This document shows, piece by piece, positions 10,022 through 21,023 of a DNA stretch of 64,000 bases (positions within the stretch are counted from its first letter, which is position 1; each line of letters opens with the position of its first letter). This DNA is from Bursaphelenchus xylophilus (Eukaryota; Nematoda; Chromadorea; Rhabditida; Aphelenchoididae), in assembly GCA_904066235.2 (NCBI GenBank), contig CAJFCV020000002.1, forward strand, positions 1,364,001 through 1,428,000, read 5' to 3'. Below the pieces are notes generated by a model that searched no databases, was not told the DNA's origin, and saw only the letters and a program-made list of their open reading frames with translations. A program made the translations under genes and the position numbers.

Positions 10022-13000
10022 ATGACAGAGCCCAGAAAACCGTTCCGATTCCTTCTCGTCTTATGTGCTGCAACACAGTTTGTGGGATTTCTACTGGCAG
10101 TAAAGCTACTGTACAATCAAACGGGAGATGTCAGCATTTTCAAAAAATTTCAAGTTGCTACTGTAAGTTTATTTGAACCTTGTTGGCTTCGAAAAAAATC
10201 GGGAATGAAAAAACTAGATTTTCAGTTGATGTTCATGGTGATTTTTCAAATAATCACGACAATTATCGCATTTTTCGCCACGATAAATTTGTTCGAAATG
10301 GCGTGGAAAGGGTCGTATGGAACCGGAGAGGATCGTACGACTAAAATCATGTGCTATTTGGGTATGTCACTCATTTTTAAGTAATTGTTGCAAGGTCACT
10401 CTGGGCTGTGATTCAGTTCGCGAAAATCTTAGCTCGTGTTCTGCACAGACAGTCGGGATTTTCGACGATCTTGTTTTCGCTTTTTTGCGCATGGGAAGGC
10501 CTTATTATACATGTATACATAAAAACAATTTTAACGAAGGTCTCCCCATCTTGATTTTCTCAAAATTTTCAATCCATATTACACACATTCTACACATCAA
10601 CCATATACAATTTTAGCTCATTCTTTGCAGAAACAGCCGAGATATTCAACAATTTTTTTGTGGATACAGGAATTGAGGAGAGTCAGCCTGACAAAGAACT
10701 TTTTTAGTATAAACAATTTTTCACATTTCGGAAATCGATCATTTTGTCGGGAAAATAATGAGCACAATGTCGCTATGCCAATCGCGTCGCTGAAGTGAAA
10801 AGCAATTTGAGTTTTCCGAAACACTAATCATTTTCTCAGCTGTGATTTTCTATGAGACGTTGCGCTCGCTATTTTCCCGACATGCTGATAGTAAAAAATT
10901 TTGACCTAACGTTCTTGGTCAAGGTGATAGATAAGTATTTTTCGATCGCTCCGGCAAGGCTTGAGCTAAAATTTCCGTTACTTTGTAAGCCTAGTGAAAC
11001 CCAAAATTTCAAGAAAATCTGACGACTGAATTTTGAGGGATGGGCGTCTATGTTTCGTTCAGGCCGCTCAGCAGGTCTCTGTTATAGCCTTTGGACATTT
11101 AGTAGCGAAAATTTTTCAGATTTCCTGCGGGAATGGGTGCGCTGACCCGGCAACTTCAAGCAACCATATTCCCGCAACTTCTGCAACTAGCAAACAATTT
11201 TTTCAGTGAAAATGTTCACAAAACGTAGTAGTTTCATGCCATGGGTAGCTCTTTCCGATAAACGTTCAAAGCCAAGAAAAATTAAAGAAAGAAAAATGTG
11301 CTTTTTTGAATCACCCTGTCTTAAAGTGCTGAGATTAGAAAATTTTTAGAACCCTCTCAACCTCTCGTACTCAACTTTGATTTCAGGCTTTATTGCTTGT
11401 TGCATTTTCCTGTCCGCTGGCGGGTATCTTCGTTGGAGGCATGCCGAGAACTTCCGTTATCATGGAGTCTTCTTCTGGTTGATTGGGACGACCTGTTTTC
11501 TGTATGCGATCGTTTGGTTCCGAAGGTTTCGACTGGTAAGATACTGTACTCTACACACGATACCTTGCATTTCTCACCAATTTTCAGACAAATCAATTCG
11601 TTTCCGATGCGCTTCACGCCAATGGACTCAATTGTATTCCGTTGACCGAGCAGAACGCCCGAGATTTATATCAAATCCGGGATTATGATATGGAAGTCCA
11701 TACGTATATTCATAGTTCAGCGTGGATGGGCTATAGACGACATTATTGTGCCGTCCGGCACTCGGAATATTACGCAATTCAAAAATGGATCGCGCAGTTG
11801 GAACGTTTGGTTCATTTGGATGATAATAAGGAGTCTTTGAACTGTCTTATTAGAGTAAGTTGGGACTTTATCTTTGATTCTTATGGGCTATCAGAAAAAC
11901 AGAAAAATATTAGGGCCTAACTCAGCGTAATTCTTATGTTTTAGGCATTAGTTTTTTTTCGAAAATTCAAATTTTTTTGGAAATCTAGCACCTAGCAAAA
12001 AATATCATACAGCAGCGGACCTGATCCAGTGGCAAAAAATTTACCATTTTGCATCCGGGAAGTATCAAAAATGTAGCAAAATGCCTCCCCTTCCAAGTAA
12101 AAAACTCCGCTTTGAAGGGAGCGCTTTCGAAAGCAGAGTTTTTTACTTGGAACATGGAGGTATTTTGCTACATTTTTGATACTTTTCTGATGTAAAATAG
12201 CACGTTTTTTGCCACTGGATCAGGGCCGGCACTCTATTTTAAAAATAAAACCCATAGGAATTTACTGGATATTCATCACAATCCTACCTCAAACTTTACT
12301 CTCCCTTTTGGCCTTCAATTTTCCCGATTTCAGAGTCAAAAACTGTTTTGCAGACCAAAAATTACCTAAACTTAACAAAAATTTTATTTTTTTTTTTTTT
12401 TTAAGAAAATAAATTTCTCTCTCAAAATTATACTGGTCCTCTCTTACCACACCCTGGACGAAAAAATCCAGTCATTTCCTCTTGTTCTCCCGTTATTAAC
12501 GCTCCTTTTCCGCCTTTAATAGCGCTAAAATAAGGAATACGCCAAGTTGCACCGTGCAGCCAACCCAATTTCCGTCGCACAGTGCAATCACCGAAATTTC
12601 ACCGCACCATGCGAAAGGCACTCCAGCGACAAAATTGTATAGGGTATTCTAGGCATATTTTCGAGACGATTACGACTGTGCAAGAAGAGCGACTTCAATT
12701 GCACAGTGCGCGCACCAATTCCAGCCAATCTTTGGGTTGCGCAGTGCAAAAAGAGCGACAAACGCCGAATGCACGGTGCAGTTTGTGTGTCGCTTTTGCA
12801 CTGTTTCTGTCGGCAAAATTTGCCGGTTTTTTGCCGAAATCGGGAAAATGGGGGTCGCAAAAATTTGCACGGTGCGGTCAAAATTCGCTTTCCGCACTGA
12901 ACCCAATCCCAAGAGGGTTTCGCACGGTGCGGCGGACGGGAACTGTTCCAGCGACGTGCGTGCGTCCCGCCGCGAAAATTTAGGGTGCAAAAAAATCTTG

Positions 13001-13229
13001 GGATACAAAACAATGTTTAATTTAGATGTTAACAAAAATATTATTCGTGGTTGACAAAATTTTTATATTATACATGACATCTTTTTAGGAGATGATAGAC
13101 CGCTGTCATCAATTCAAAATCCCCGAAGACACCGAATTCCGCTACAAACAGCTCGCTCAGATGCCACTAATCTTTGTGCCAGTCGACGAATGCTCTTGTA
13201 ATCATGACGATGAGGATAATGAGAGCTAG
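10022..13229 (+). CDS. Four-transmembrane protein of unknown function, ~277 aa
   Basis: Five exons (10022-10162, 10226-10361, 11387-11535, 11588-11854, 13089-13229) join in frame. The N-terminal half has four hydrophobic segments: FRFLLVLCAATQFVGFLLAV, LMFMVIFQIITTIIAFFATI, GFIACCIFLSAGGYL, and GVFFWLIGTTCFLYAIVWF. A hydrophilic ~130-residue C-terminal tail follows, rich in Tyr/His/Arg and ending in an acidic HDDEDNES. The start MTEPRKPF is chosen because the first membrane segment follows directly; in-frame Mets at 9899 and 9968 are alternatives. Intron 2 (1.0 kb) holds decayed repeat pieces. Intron 4 (1.2 kb) holds a MITE and a GC-rich palindrome cluster. No family was recognised; a four-pass topology with a cytosolic tail is inferred only from hydrophobicity. 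Confidence 0.7.
12010..12234. repeat. CAGTG-type palindromic MITE, copy 1
   Basis: Diverged termini CAGCAGCGGACCTGATCC and GGATCAGGGCCGGCACTC with flanking TA on both sides. The two halves are near-perfect inverted repeats built on TGGCAAAAAA...ACCATTTTGCATCCGGGAAG. It lies in the last intron of the four-membrane-segment protein gene. Confidence 0.8.
12545..12975. repeat. GC-rich cluster of GCACNGTGC palindromes
   Basis: Six exact GCACNGTGC 9-mers start at 12549, 12577, 12701, 12771, 12867 and 12922, with several one-mismatch relatives (GCACCATGC, GCGCAGTGC). The tract is much richer in G+C than its surroundings. It lies wholly inside an intron. Overlapping open frames on both strands here look like by-products of the base composition. 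Confidence 0.6.
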
Positions 13230-13364
13230 TTGGATTTGTTATTTTTTGTTGTTATTGAAAACAAGACATAATATTGGTCAAAAAACAAGTATTTCTTTGT
13301 AAAATACGCTCTAATTTTCTAGATTTATAACAAAAATTATCACGCTAAAACAATGTGAAAGTGG

Positions 13365-14640
13365 CTAAAGTACCGGTATTTTGTCCTCTTCAAACTGAGC
13401 GGGCTCCGAAGTTTCGGCTTTTTGGATTTGCTCCGAGAACGCGAGGACTGGCTGATCTTTGCGGACTTGGAGATTAATCCAGGGGTCTTGATCTATAAGT
13501 TGTTGGCGATAATTGGATGATTGTTCCCGGCGTTTCTTCTGCCATTCCGTTTCCTGGCGGGCGAAGCGGATGCGGACTGGATTTGCGACGGATGGAGCGT
13601 TGAGTTGAGCCAATTTCTCGTCGTCTGAAAGGAAAATTTTTCAATTAAAGGTCATGGATAATATGAAAATTAGTAAACCGGTAAATTCTACGGAAATCCC
13701 AGCCTGTTTAAACAAGTATATCAAACGCTTTTACCAAAAAAATATTCAGGATACCACATTCACCTTTATCAACCTAAAAATGAAACATAAAAATACAAAA
13801 GCCTACCAAGTTTCGCCTTCTCCACTTCATTTTGCTCCTTTTGGCTGAAGACTCGCCTCTGCATGTCGTAAGTGTTCTGTATCGGGACCAAATACATCTT
13901 TCCTAAATTTAAAACCTTTAAAAAGTTAGGCAATACACTTACCATCATGATAAAAAGCGCAGGCATGTGTTTCTAACTGATTTGAGGACGCTGTGGACTC
14001 ACCAAAATATTGCCCGTCGAAAACGTTTCTAAAAGACGTCAAAATTAGTCAAAGTATAAATTCAGCAGCTTGGAAATCAAAGATGAAGTCTTCTTTGGAC
14101 TTATTAATGACACCAACTTACTTTTTATCGGAGAAACGATCATCAGTCTTAGAGGTATAAGTTATTTCAACATGTTTGACTTTAGATTTATGTTTTGCTG
14201 TGCAATTCTCTAAACTAGCCGGCCTAGGGTGGTTGAATAATAACCTATCAACTGTCTGGTTCTCTGACGGCCTCAGTAGGATCAAAGGTATCTGAAAAGA
14301 ATCGATTTGAAGACGAACATCAAATAAAATATATCTATATTTTTAGAACTTCTTTCATGCTCAAGAAAATTCTTCGATAAGCTCGCCTAAACATCAAACA
14401 TAACAAAAAAATGTGTATTACCTCAGAAACAACGGTTTCATCGTCCTCATTGATGTGATTCTTAACTTCTTTTACTTCACCATTTATTTTGGGCTCGAGA
14501 TCTTGCTCGTGGTTTATTTTTGGGGTTTCTTGAGGTGCGGAAGCTGCCGATGCAGAGGGCTGCTCGTCAATTTCCATTTCTTCTTCATCTTCTTCTACGA
14601 TTTTCCGCTGTTTGGTCTTTCGAGCCGGACGACGAGACAT
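13365..14640 (-). CDS. POLR3E: RNA polymerase III subunit RPC5 (POLR3E / Rpc37 homologue), 266 aa
   Basis: Six exons (14640-14422, 14291-14122, 14029-14004, 13973-13944, 13902-13807, 13624-13365) join in frame. The ORF has an acidic N-terminus (MSRRPARKTKQRK then EEDEEEMEID). A core follows with IPLILLRPS, KVKHVEITYTSKTDDRFSDK, THACAFYHDGKMYLVPIQ, and IRFARQETEWQKKRREQSSN leading to QDPWINLQV. This order matches POLR3E: LYLFQYPVRP, KVELE, Y-x-G-x-L-x-L-x-P-L, V-x-F-x-R-x-E-(S)-E-x-x-R-x-R. RPC5 pairs with RPC4 in the TFIIF-like subcomplex of Pol III and acts in initiation and termination. The length resembles yeast Rpc37 rather than the long human protein. The start follows a TTTAG acceptor by nine bases, consistent with trans-splicing. 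It is divergent from the REEP-MSP gene. Confidence 0.85.
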
Positions 14641-14770
14641 TCTGCTACCTAAAGTGATATAAAAAAAATTATTTTCTGCCAAAATGATGTAAAAGTAAAG
14701 GAAACCAAGGCAAATATGTCGAAACTGACAAGATGTCACATCAGAAACTAAAAAAATAAAATCCCACAAT

Positions 14771-14785
14771 TCCCAAGCTGCGCCC
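14771..14785. promoter_or_regulatory. Conserved motif in a divergent promoter (copy 1)
   Basis: TCCCAAGCTGCGCCC lies between the divergent starts of RPC5 (131 bp away) and the REEP-MSP gene (243 bp away). The identical 15-mer sits at a similar position between SCO1 and NOC4. Surrounding bases are also similar. The regulatory role is inferred. Confidence 0.4.
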
Positions 14786-15027
14786 GAGATTCTCGCGGCT
14801 TGGATGACCATTTTATACGATCAAACGTTCCGAAGGTTTTTCGCACGGTGCACTTTGATCAACGTTCCAAATTTTGCAAGTGGAAGGTTCAATTATGCAA
14901 ATGAGACGTTACAATGGAATAGAATTTTGTGGCAAATTCATCAATTGGTTTTATTACCTCCTCTTTCTTGCCGACGATTGGTGGTTTCTGTTGAAGTGAT
15001 CGGATCTTTGTTTTCAAGGTTTCGAGC

Positions 15028-17218
15028 ATGCAAGAAGCTCAAGAGCATGTGTTGGAGATCATCAAGAATCCGGTGAGGACTTTAATGCACTCGTGAGGTC
15101 TTTCTTTGCATAAAAAGACGAGGTTTTCATCAAAGCCTGCCTTCTCCACCAAGTCCAATATTCATTTCTCTCTGTTTTAGGTTCATTTCCCGGCCAGATG
15201 GCTGCGAGAGGCCAGAGCAAGAATCGGACTTGAGGAAGAGCACATTGCGGTCATTTTAGTTGCCGTTCTGTCAATGTATTTGGCGGTGGGAGAGCACGCT
15301 CAATTCTTGGCCAATGCCATCGGCGTTGCTGTTCCACTGTTGTTGTGCTACGTCTACGTGGATGAAAAACCGTCCACTCAGAATCTTCAAGTCTATTGGT
15401 CGGTGTTTGGACTGCTCACCGTGTTGGACACCGGCTTTGAGAACTGTATTCCGCTCTATTACATCGTCAAGGTATGTGAAGATAAAATAAGGTCGAAACT
15501 TGTGGGAGAACGGCCGGGTTTTGAGAGATTATGGTAGGAATAGCTGTAAAATACCTCTGGCTTTGAGATGGCGCCATTTTGTCTGCAGAATTGCCCGAGC
15601 TGTCTGTTATTTCTCTAAAACAATGTTTTAGTTGGTCCTGCTGGCTCTCTTGTTCCTGAAACCGTTTACATACGCCGAGAAGCTTCTTGAATTGACTAAG
15701 CAGTTCGAACAGAAGGAGAAGAAGCTCGAGGACGCTATCAGCGAGATTGAGCAGAAATCTAAGGGTCGAAAATCACCGCCGCCAGAGAAGCCAGAAGAAG
15801 AAGCTGCCAAGATTGTCAAGGAGAACCCTTCTTCTCGAGTAAGCCGGTTAAACAAGAGTAATATAAGATGGCTAACGTTAGAACCTTGAATAAAATAGAC
15901 CTTTTGACGAGGTCCATTTAAATTTTTACCGCTTTTTTCAGCCTCAAGAATCTCCTTCCGTCAAGGACAACGCCCCTGCTCAACAGTCGTCTGTCACGAC
16001 TGCAATCGAAAATAGTAAAAGCGAACCCGCTCCCCAGCCCGAGACAGCTTCTCAGCCAACTGCAGAAAGCCCATCTGCAACGTCTGTTCCGTCTGGTAAG
16101 AAAGTTTGGAAAAAGTTCCTTATTCTGGCCACAACAAAGGTACTCTGTAAACTGCGCCCAAGCTTGGGAGCTAAAGTTAGGGAAAAAGGTTTCGCCCTAG
16201 CTGCCACTGAATTACTGTAATAGCTCTGTAGTTTTAAAGGTACCTACGAGGGCTATGACGACTCATTTAGTTCTACACGAAGGCAATAAGTTTAGTTCCG
16301 GACATGTTTCATCGTATAAAGTGTGAAAGCGCAGGCTGCAGCCGTTTTTGAAGGGTAAGGTGGTATGTAAAAAAGAAGAACCTCACTAACTAAATCCACT
16401 CTCTGGGCATTGACAACGATGAATTGAGCCTGTACGCCGAATCTGGACTAATTCTGACCAGTTTCCGCAAGGTTATAAGTTGTGGCAAGAAAAAGGAACT
16501 TTTACCCGCAAATGAGTATTCCATAGCCTAAAGTTTTATTTTTAGGAACTACCCGTGATGCTGATGGTCATCCGCAGCAGAACAGCAATTACCGCGATGA
16601 GATGGCCAAGAACGCATCGCAGTACAGACTCAGCTCGGATGAGAACGGCCTCAACTTCCGTGGGGCCGCAATGCCCGTTGCTGCCAATGATTTCATCACC
16701 GAACCCACGAACAGCCTGGTCTTCAACGCTCCCTTTGAAGACGGGGTTCTGTCCTACTATTTGACGATCAAAAATAACACCCCCAGAACTATGGCGTTTG
16801 CCATGAAAAGTAACGCAATTCCCAGACTCACCGCCAATCCCCCGTGTGGGATCCTGAAGCCCAGGCAGAGAGTTCTCATCTGGATCAATATGCAGGTAAA
16901 GGGATCAGAAAGAAATGCAAAGTTCCACTTTTGGCTAAAAAATTATGTTATTTTAGGTAATAATTACGTAATTTCACACCTAAAGTCTTTAGGAACGGAT
17001 TTTTTGACAAGAATAGAATAAAAATGCCTTAATTTTCATGGATTAACAATTTTCGATTTTTTTAGCCCTTCAAATGGGGGGAAATTGACGTTAGCCGCGA
17101 CAGAATTGCCTTTGACTACGTGCTTTGTCCAGCCGACACCAAGAAATTCACCCACAAGTTGTTCCAAGGAGATGAACCAAGACGCCGAAAGAACATCCAC
17201 GTCCTTTATAATCCATAG
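15028..17218 (+). CDS. REEP/TB2-DP1-HVA22 protein fused to a C-terminal MSP domain, 399 aa
   Basis: Six exons (15028-15072, 15181-15471, 15632-15838, 15942-16095, 16546-16895, 17066-17218) keep one frame throughout. Residues ~15-140 carry the REEP/Yop1 hairpin domain: HIAVILVAVLSMYLAVGEHA, AIGVAVPLLLCYVYVDEKPS, YWSVFGLLTVLDTG, IPLYYIVKLVLLALLFLKP. A charged coiled coil follows (~140-180, ELTKQFEQKEKKLEDAISEI) and then a Pro/Gln/Ser-rich linker. The C-terminal ~120 residues are an MSP domain: SLVFNAPFEDGVLSYYLTIK, NPPCGILKPRQRVL and a terminal GDEPRRRKNIHVLYNP, very close to the sperm MSP ending. REEP proteins bend ER membrane and MSP domains bind FFAT-like peptides or polymerise. The combined role, an ER-shaping tether, is inference. 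Canonical REEPs lack an MSP domain. Confidence 0.85.
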
Positions 17219-17472
17219 AAAGGTCAATTTTCATGGTTTACTGACTTCATTTCACTTCTTCGATCTCACCCATGATCTTTCATGTATAAGTAAACGATTT
17301 CTCAGAATTCCTGAATACATGCTTTTTCCTACGTAGGAGCTAATAATATATATTGATACCCCATCCAATAAAAAAATCGAAAACGTTATTACTTCATCAA
17401 CAAAAAATCAACAACTCATGGACAACATACAACAGAAACAAATATTAATATTGGTAAAGGGATAAAATGTGC

Positions 17473-18064
17473 TCAAGCCTCGGTATCAACCTTGCTCTTC
17501 TTCTCCGGAACATCATTGGTCTCATCACCCTCGCCTTGGGCTTCCTCGACCTGGCGCTTCTTGGTGAAGGCATCTGGAGCCAGTTCCTGATCACCGGCCT
17601 GAAATTTAAAGACATTAGCGGAATTATAAAACTATCTTATCTATAATTATATCCAATACAGCTATTTTTATAAAAAATCATGGACGGATTTATAATTCTT
17701 TTCTAAAATTGTTACCTAAAATTATGAAACTCAAGAAAAACATCCTCACCTCAGTAGTGGTGGCATCCTTGTTCTCCTGATCCTCCTCCTCGGCAGACTC
17801 GTCCTCTACCTCATCGGACTTCTCGGTCGGAGCATTCTCATCAGCCTCGTCGGCAACTTCAACTTCAGCATCCTTTCCTTCTTCGGCGGCTTTGTTCTCC
17901 TCCTCGGTCTTCTTCTGAGGGGTCTCCTGGACGGCCTGTTCGGCAGCCGAAGCGGTGGACTCGTTCAAGGTGGTGTTACCCTGGTTGGAGTCCTCTTCTT
18001 GCTGTTGCTGCTCATCGGCCTTTCGCTGCTTTCCTCTGCGAGCTTGTTGGGCGGAACGGGCCAT
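17473..18064 (-). CDS. Small acidic low-complexity protein, 146 aa
   Basis: Two exons (18064-17750 and 17598-17473) join in frame. The protein starts MARSAQQARRGKQRKADEQQ, then is dominated by Glu, Asp, Ala and Lys. It ends FTKKRQVEEAQGEGDETNDV followed by EKKSKVDTEA. The composition and basic patches recall acidic nuclear proteins of prothymosin or histone-chaperone type, but no domain is recognisable. The ATG follows TTTTAG by eight bases, which suggests trans-splicing. It lies 386 bp downstream of the isopentenyltransferase gene on the same strand, so a shared operon is possible. The 3' end faces the REEP-MSP gene. Confidence 0.65.
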
Positions 18065-18450
18065 TTCGATGCCTAAAACGAAACATTGTCTACTTCCTAA
18101 TCCCGTTATGACAAAAAAATCAAAAAAACCGAATAAACTTACAAAAAAATCCGATTGAACGAAGGAAGTATGCGAACAAGTTATTAGCGAAAATCGACCA
18201 CAAAACTTTGTCGAAACCTCCCACTCTTTGCGGAAATATTCTTACTGTCGACTGTTTTCGCTTCGAGACGTAAGTTTCCGCGTCAAACCGATAAAGCGAC
18301 AATTTATACGATGAAACCTGCAAAAACATTCCCGAAAAGTACGGATTTTACCGCCAAACCAAGTAAAACTCCTTCAATTTATGTCAAATGCAACAAAAAT
18401 ATTACAATAGTTTTATATTTCTCAACAATAACAATAAAAAACAACTATTT

Positions 18451-20237
18451 TTACAAGCTTTGTTCGAGTTTCTGCCTTTTCTCGGGAATTTCTGGCTCTT
18501 CCACTACCTCCCCTTGGCTTGCTCCCTGTTTTCTTACATTGTAAAGGTGTTTTTTGCCCATAAGATGTCTTTGCCAACAAACTTCTCCATGAATATCACG
18601 TTTACACACCTGAAATTTGAGATTTTTACCTTATCCATGAGGCTCAAACAACATACCTCACAATGTTGCATTTGATTGGCTTTTTGGGCGTAATTTGGGT
18701 CAGTAATGGGGACAAGGTCTCCAGTATCAATTACACAACTATTTTTAATGGATTTGTCGAATTCACTCGTCTGGAAGAACGTTTCAAGTTGTTGTAGGGC
18801 AAAAGGAACAACTTGTTCGAAAAATCTGGTCGAAGTGTTGAGAACGATGAGATTAGGTACCTGGAAATAATCTACGTTATTTTATGTTCTATTTACAAGC
18901 TTTAGTCGTGATAAAAAAAACAAAAAAATCCGCCATTTTTTCAAAATAATACCATCAGATATCAAGTGCAATATAAAAAAACTCTCGTTACCTCTCTTAA
19001 CTCGGTCCTCCGGACAAATCTCATAGTAAACCAGTTTCTCTGTTTCCTAGCGTACTTCCTGGTGTTGATTTTCAAGACGTCGGCACATCTTTTCTTGATC
19101 TTTTCGCCTTTCTTTGTCTCCCTCTCATCTTCCGGCAGGTTCAAATAGGGCAAAAACTCCTTGATTCCGATGGATTGTTTAATTCCGTGGGACTTCAGGG
19201 ATTCTCCATACTGTAAATAGACTTATTACAAAGACTAAGATTTTATTTCGGAGGTTTTAAGAACCTTTGACCTTACTTTAGTATAAAAATCGGTGAGTTC
19301 TTTCATTAGCCCTTTTGCCTCCATTTTATCGACCCGCCCATCCAACCTGTTGTCCAAAACTTCCGTATCTGCATCAAGAATGAAAAGCGCGGTATTCGGG
19401 AAACTCAACTTTCCTTGCTCTCCAATGAGATCATTTTTATTGGAGTTGCCCAAGGTGCAGATCTCGAGTGATCGCTGAACTCGTGCTCGATTATTTGGAT
19501 GAACTTGTGCTGCTGCTTGAGGGTCCTTGTCTTTAAGCATCTGATAAAGCTCTTCGGTTGTCTTATTTTTGGTTTCTTCGCGCAGATTTTCTAAAAAATA
19601 TAAAAATTTATATTAGACTTGATTCCGGATAAAAGATTGTTGACTTTGAGGGAAAATCTAATAAAAATTAAATATCTCAGGTCTTGCCAAAGTAAAAATA
19701 TGACCTTTTGCATCTCTTAGAATTCTATTTTCAACCTACCAACTTCTCCTACAGATCCAACTTTGACAATCGAGTCTTTGTAGATAACTGATTCAATATA
19801 ATAGGCAGTTCCGCCGACTATAACCGGTAGTTTTCGTCGGCTCCAGATGTCGTTCAGACATTCCAAACACTTTTCTTGAAATTTATGGACATTAAATTCG
19901 TCCGCCGGTTCGAGAAATCCAATAAGATGATGAGGAATCCCTTGCGCTTCTTCATCAGTGATTTTATTCGTCACAATGTCCAAACCTAAACATAAAACCA
20001 AACAAAACAGACTTCCATACCTTTATAAAGCTGCATAGAGTCGGCATTGATCACTTCTCCATCGAATTTCTTGGCAATTTCCACTCCAAGATCCGATTTC
20101 CCGGTTCCAGTGCAGCCAGCTACTACAACAAGGAAATTTTGTTCGGCCAACGCGCTGGTGGTGGGTACGGGCATTCTCAGGAGACTTTTCGTAAATTTTG
20201 GGAGTAAATTAGTAACCCATCGAGTGGAAAATCCCAT
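18451..20237 (-). CDS. gro-1: tRNA dimethylallyltransferase (GRO-1 / TRIT1), 452 aa
   Basis: Six exons (20237-20021, 19985-19740, 19590-19277, 19210-18992, 18860-18657, 18609-18451) join in frame. The enzyme transfers dimethylallyl from DMAPP to A37 of tRNAs reading UNN codons. Seen: P-loop GCTGTGKSDLG, GEVINADSMQLYKGLDIVTN, the IPHHLIGF segment, PVIVGGTAYYIESV, the HPNNRARVQRSLEI motif, LDNRLDGRVDKM, and a basic KINTRKYARKQRNWF. A C-terminal matrin-type C2H2 finger reads HCEVCKRDIHGEVCWQRHLM plus GKKH. Two in-frame starts fit dual targeting: the upstream Met at 20237 adds a basic, mitochondrial-type leader, and the second Met at 20174 (MPVPTT) directly precedes the enzyme. In C. elegans gro-1 also makes mitochondrial and nuclear/cytosolic forms and lies in an operon. 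Confidence 0.92.
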
Positions 20238-20497
20238 AAATTCAAGGGGTTTTTTGGAAAATTTATTTATTTTTCGGGAGAGACGGAATGCCAAGAATTT
20301 TTGGCGTTCATTGTTTTCCAGATAAGAGGTATGATATTCTTTGTAAGTGATACAGTAGGAAATGCATTGTGGCGTATAAAACATATATCATTTCCAAGTA
20401 CTTCGATCTACTCATTTCGCATAACTTAAACTACTCATTTCGCATAACTTAAATTCCAAATTCACCATCAATATTTACTGTTATACAAAAAATTTTG

Positions 20498-20905
20498 TTA
20501 CACTGAGACCCGATATGGCGGCACAAGAGTAATTTTCTGGTTTTCTGGACGAAGTGCGGCGTCATCATCTTCAAGAGGATTCCTAGCAAGATATGAGACA
20601 ATTCCGGCCATAACATTCGGATCAACTTCGACTGGCTGGCGCATAATTGGAGTATGAGGGAGGCTGACCTAAAATTATTAGGTTTTTATTGTCTCTAACG
20701 TTGGGAGATGATGGACTTACGTCTGTGGACTTGCTGTCCACGTCCTTGGTCACATACGGGGACTTTATCACTGCCACTGAAAATAAAAAAGTAATAAGCT
20801 TCCATTTTATTTATCCAAAAATGCTATTTTCACTCTAAATCGACGTCTAATTCACCAAAAAGTCCATCAAAAACCAAAATCCCACCCTGTCGAAGAATCA
20901 CTCAT
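20498..20905 (-). CDS. Small conserved-looking protein, unrecognised, ~85 aa
   Basis: Two firm exons (20776-20721 and 20668-20498) encode VIKSPYVTKDVDSKSTD, MRQPVEVDPNVMAGIVSYLA and a C-terminus KITLVPPYRVSV. An upstream exon from 20905 (MSDSSTGWDF) with a weak GTTTTT donor at 20874 would close the phase and give 85 aa. Alternatively translation starts at the internal Met of the last exon. The gene ends 260 bp before the GRO-1 start on the same strand and could be its operon partner. No domain or membrane segment is evident, and no function is proposed. Confidence 0.5.
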
Positions 20906-20951
20906 CGATTACAGCTTTAATTTCCACCAAAACCCGCACAAAAAAAGAGGA

Positions 20952-21023
20952 TGCCCAAGACAGGAATCGAACCTGTGTCGCCACGGCCACAACGTGGAGT
21001 ACTAACCACTATACTACTTGGGC
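20952..21023 (-). tRNA. tRNA-His (GTG)
   Basis: The minus strand folds into a full cloverleaf. The acceptor stem is GCCCAAG/CTTGGGC with discriminator A. The D arm is TAGTATAGTGGTTAGTAC. The anticodon stem is CCACG/CGTGG around loop TTGTGGC, giving anticodon GTG. The T arm is ACAGG-TTCGATT-CCTGT. Box A (TAGTATAGTGG) and box B (GGTTCGATTCC) are intact. The base before the acceptor stem is also G, although eukaryotic tRNA-His normally gains its G-1 after transcription. The gene lies just upstream of the small-protein/GRO-1 cluster. Confidence 0.97.

Noticed and set aside
12582..13054. Several 100-140 codon frames on both strands in the GC-rich tract
   Set aside because: They overlap each other in all frames inside an intron, and the G+C bias removes stop codons. 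None has a recognisable domain.
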